Positions 63,951 through 64,000 of a stretch of DNA of 64,000 nt are shown here, one piece after another. How positions within the stretch are numbered: the first letter of the stretch is position 1; every line of letters starts with the position of its first letter. Both the position numbers and the translations under genes were made by a program. The notes under the pieces are model-generated. The model was not told the origin of the DNA, ran no database searches, and saw only the letters and a list, made by a program, of their open reading frames with translations. Source of the DNA: Blastomussa wellsi (taxonomy: Eukaryota > Cnidaria > Anthozoa > Scleractinia > Plerogyridae); contig OX393561.1 in NCBI GenBank assembly GCA_947652115.1, positions 24,530,878 through 24,594,877 of the forward strand, given 5' to 3'.

Positions 63951-64000
63951 CCAAAAACCCGAAAAATAAAGATATTTACAATAGAGAAATCGCGATCGTC

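Overview
The window looks like accessory, transposon-dense DNA from an invertebrate animal nuclear genome, most likely a cnidarian (coral or anemone). This rests on spliced genes with GT/AG introns and on the mixture of repeats: BEL/Pao, DIRS-like, Polinton/Maverick, Kolobok, an integrase-type DNA transposon, tRNA-derived SINEs and foldback MITEs. No host gene could be named. The species call is inference.

Left third (1-28 kb). This part holds remnants: a DIRS-like gag/pol fragment (3.4-4.4 kb, minus), a broken intronless DDE-transposase-like gene (5.7-8.2 kb, minus), a decayed BEL/Pao pol (9.2-11.4 kb, minus) and a large BEL/Pao element (about 13.9-20.84 kb, plus) with gag, protease/RT/RNase H and integrase. 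That element has two frameshifts and no 3' LTR. It is fused directly to a short fragment of a Polinton capsid/protease region (20.84-21.35 kb). From 21.4 to 28.1 kb there are candidate host exons, an exact 206-bp direct repeat, and a promoter-like stretch with duplicated CCAAT, CRE and YY1-like sites lying upstream of a plausible first coding exon at 26.56 kb.

Right two thirds (28-64 kb). This is a nest of transposons. The outer element is a Polinton/Maverick (adintovirus-like). Its minus-strand morphogenesis genes lie at 28.1-36.7 kb: a PLA2-domain protein, small basic 'KGG' proteins and a coiled-coil/zinc protein. The rest lies at 54.1-62.7 kb: packaging ATPase on minus; integrase with chromodomain, penton-like protein, small virion-type proteins, major capsid protein, adenain-like protease, a GRF zinc-finger protein and an exonuclease-like protein on plus. 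No DNA polymerase B is seen. A 17.4-kb DNA transposon (36,707-54,143) with long minisatellite-rich terminal inverted repeats and a duplicated target site sits inside one Polinton gene. It carries a spliced DDE integrase (plus) and a spliced HECT-type ubiquitin-ligase-like gene (minus), both reading inward. Between these two genes lies a complete Kolobok transposon (39,502-47,134) with TTAA target duplications and matching inverted repeats. Its minus-strand gene is a THAP/coiled-coil/transposase gene. Its plus-strand gene is a three-exon 217-residue protein with the cysteine-rich 'ballast' domain known from the C-terminus of the vertebrate P2X7 receptor. Inside the Kolobok are a SINE, a foldback hairpin and a pogo/Tigger-like MITE, giving four levels of nesting.

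A 4,353-bp block of the Polinton (28,121-32,473) is repeated head-to-tail at 32,474-36,826 with no difference that I could see. The block ends inside the terminal repeat of the 17.4-kb transposon, so the duplication (or assembly artefact) is younger than that insertion. Frameshifts, in-frame TGA codons and a SINE in the integrase show that the Polinton as a whole is decaying.
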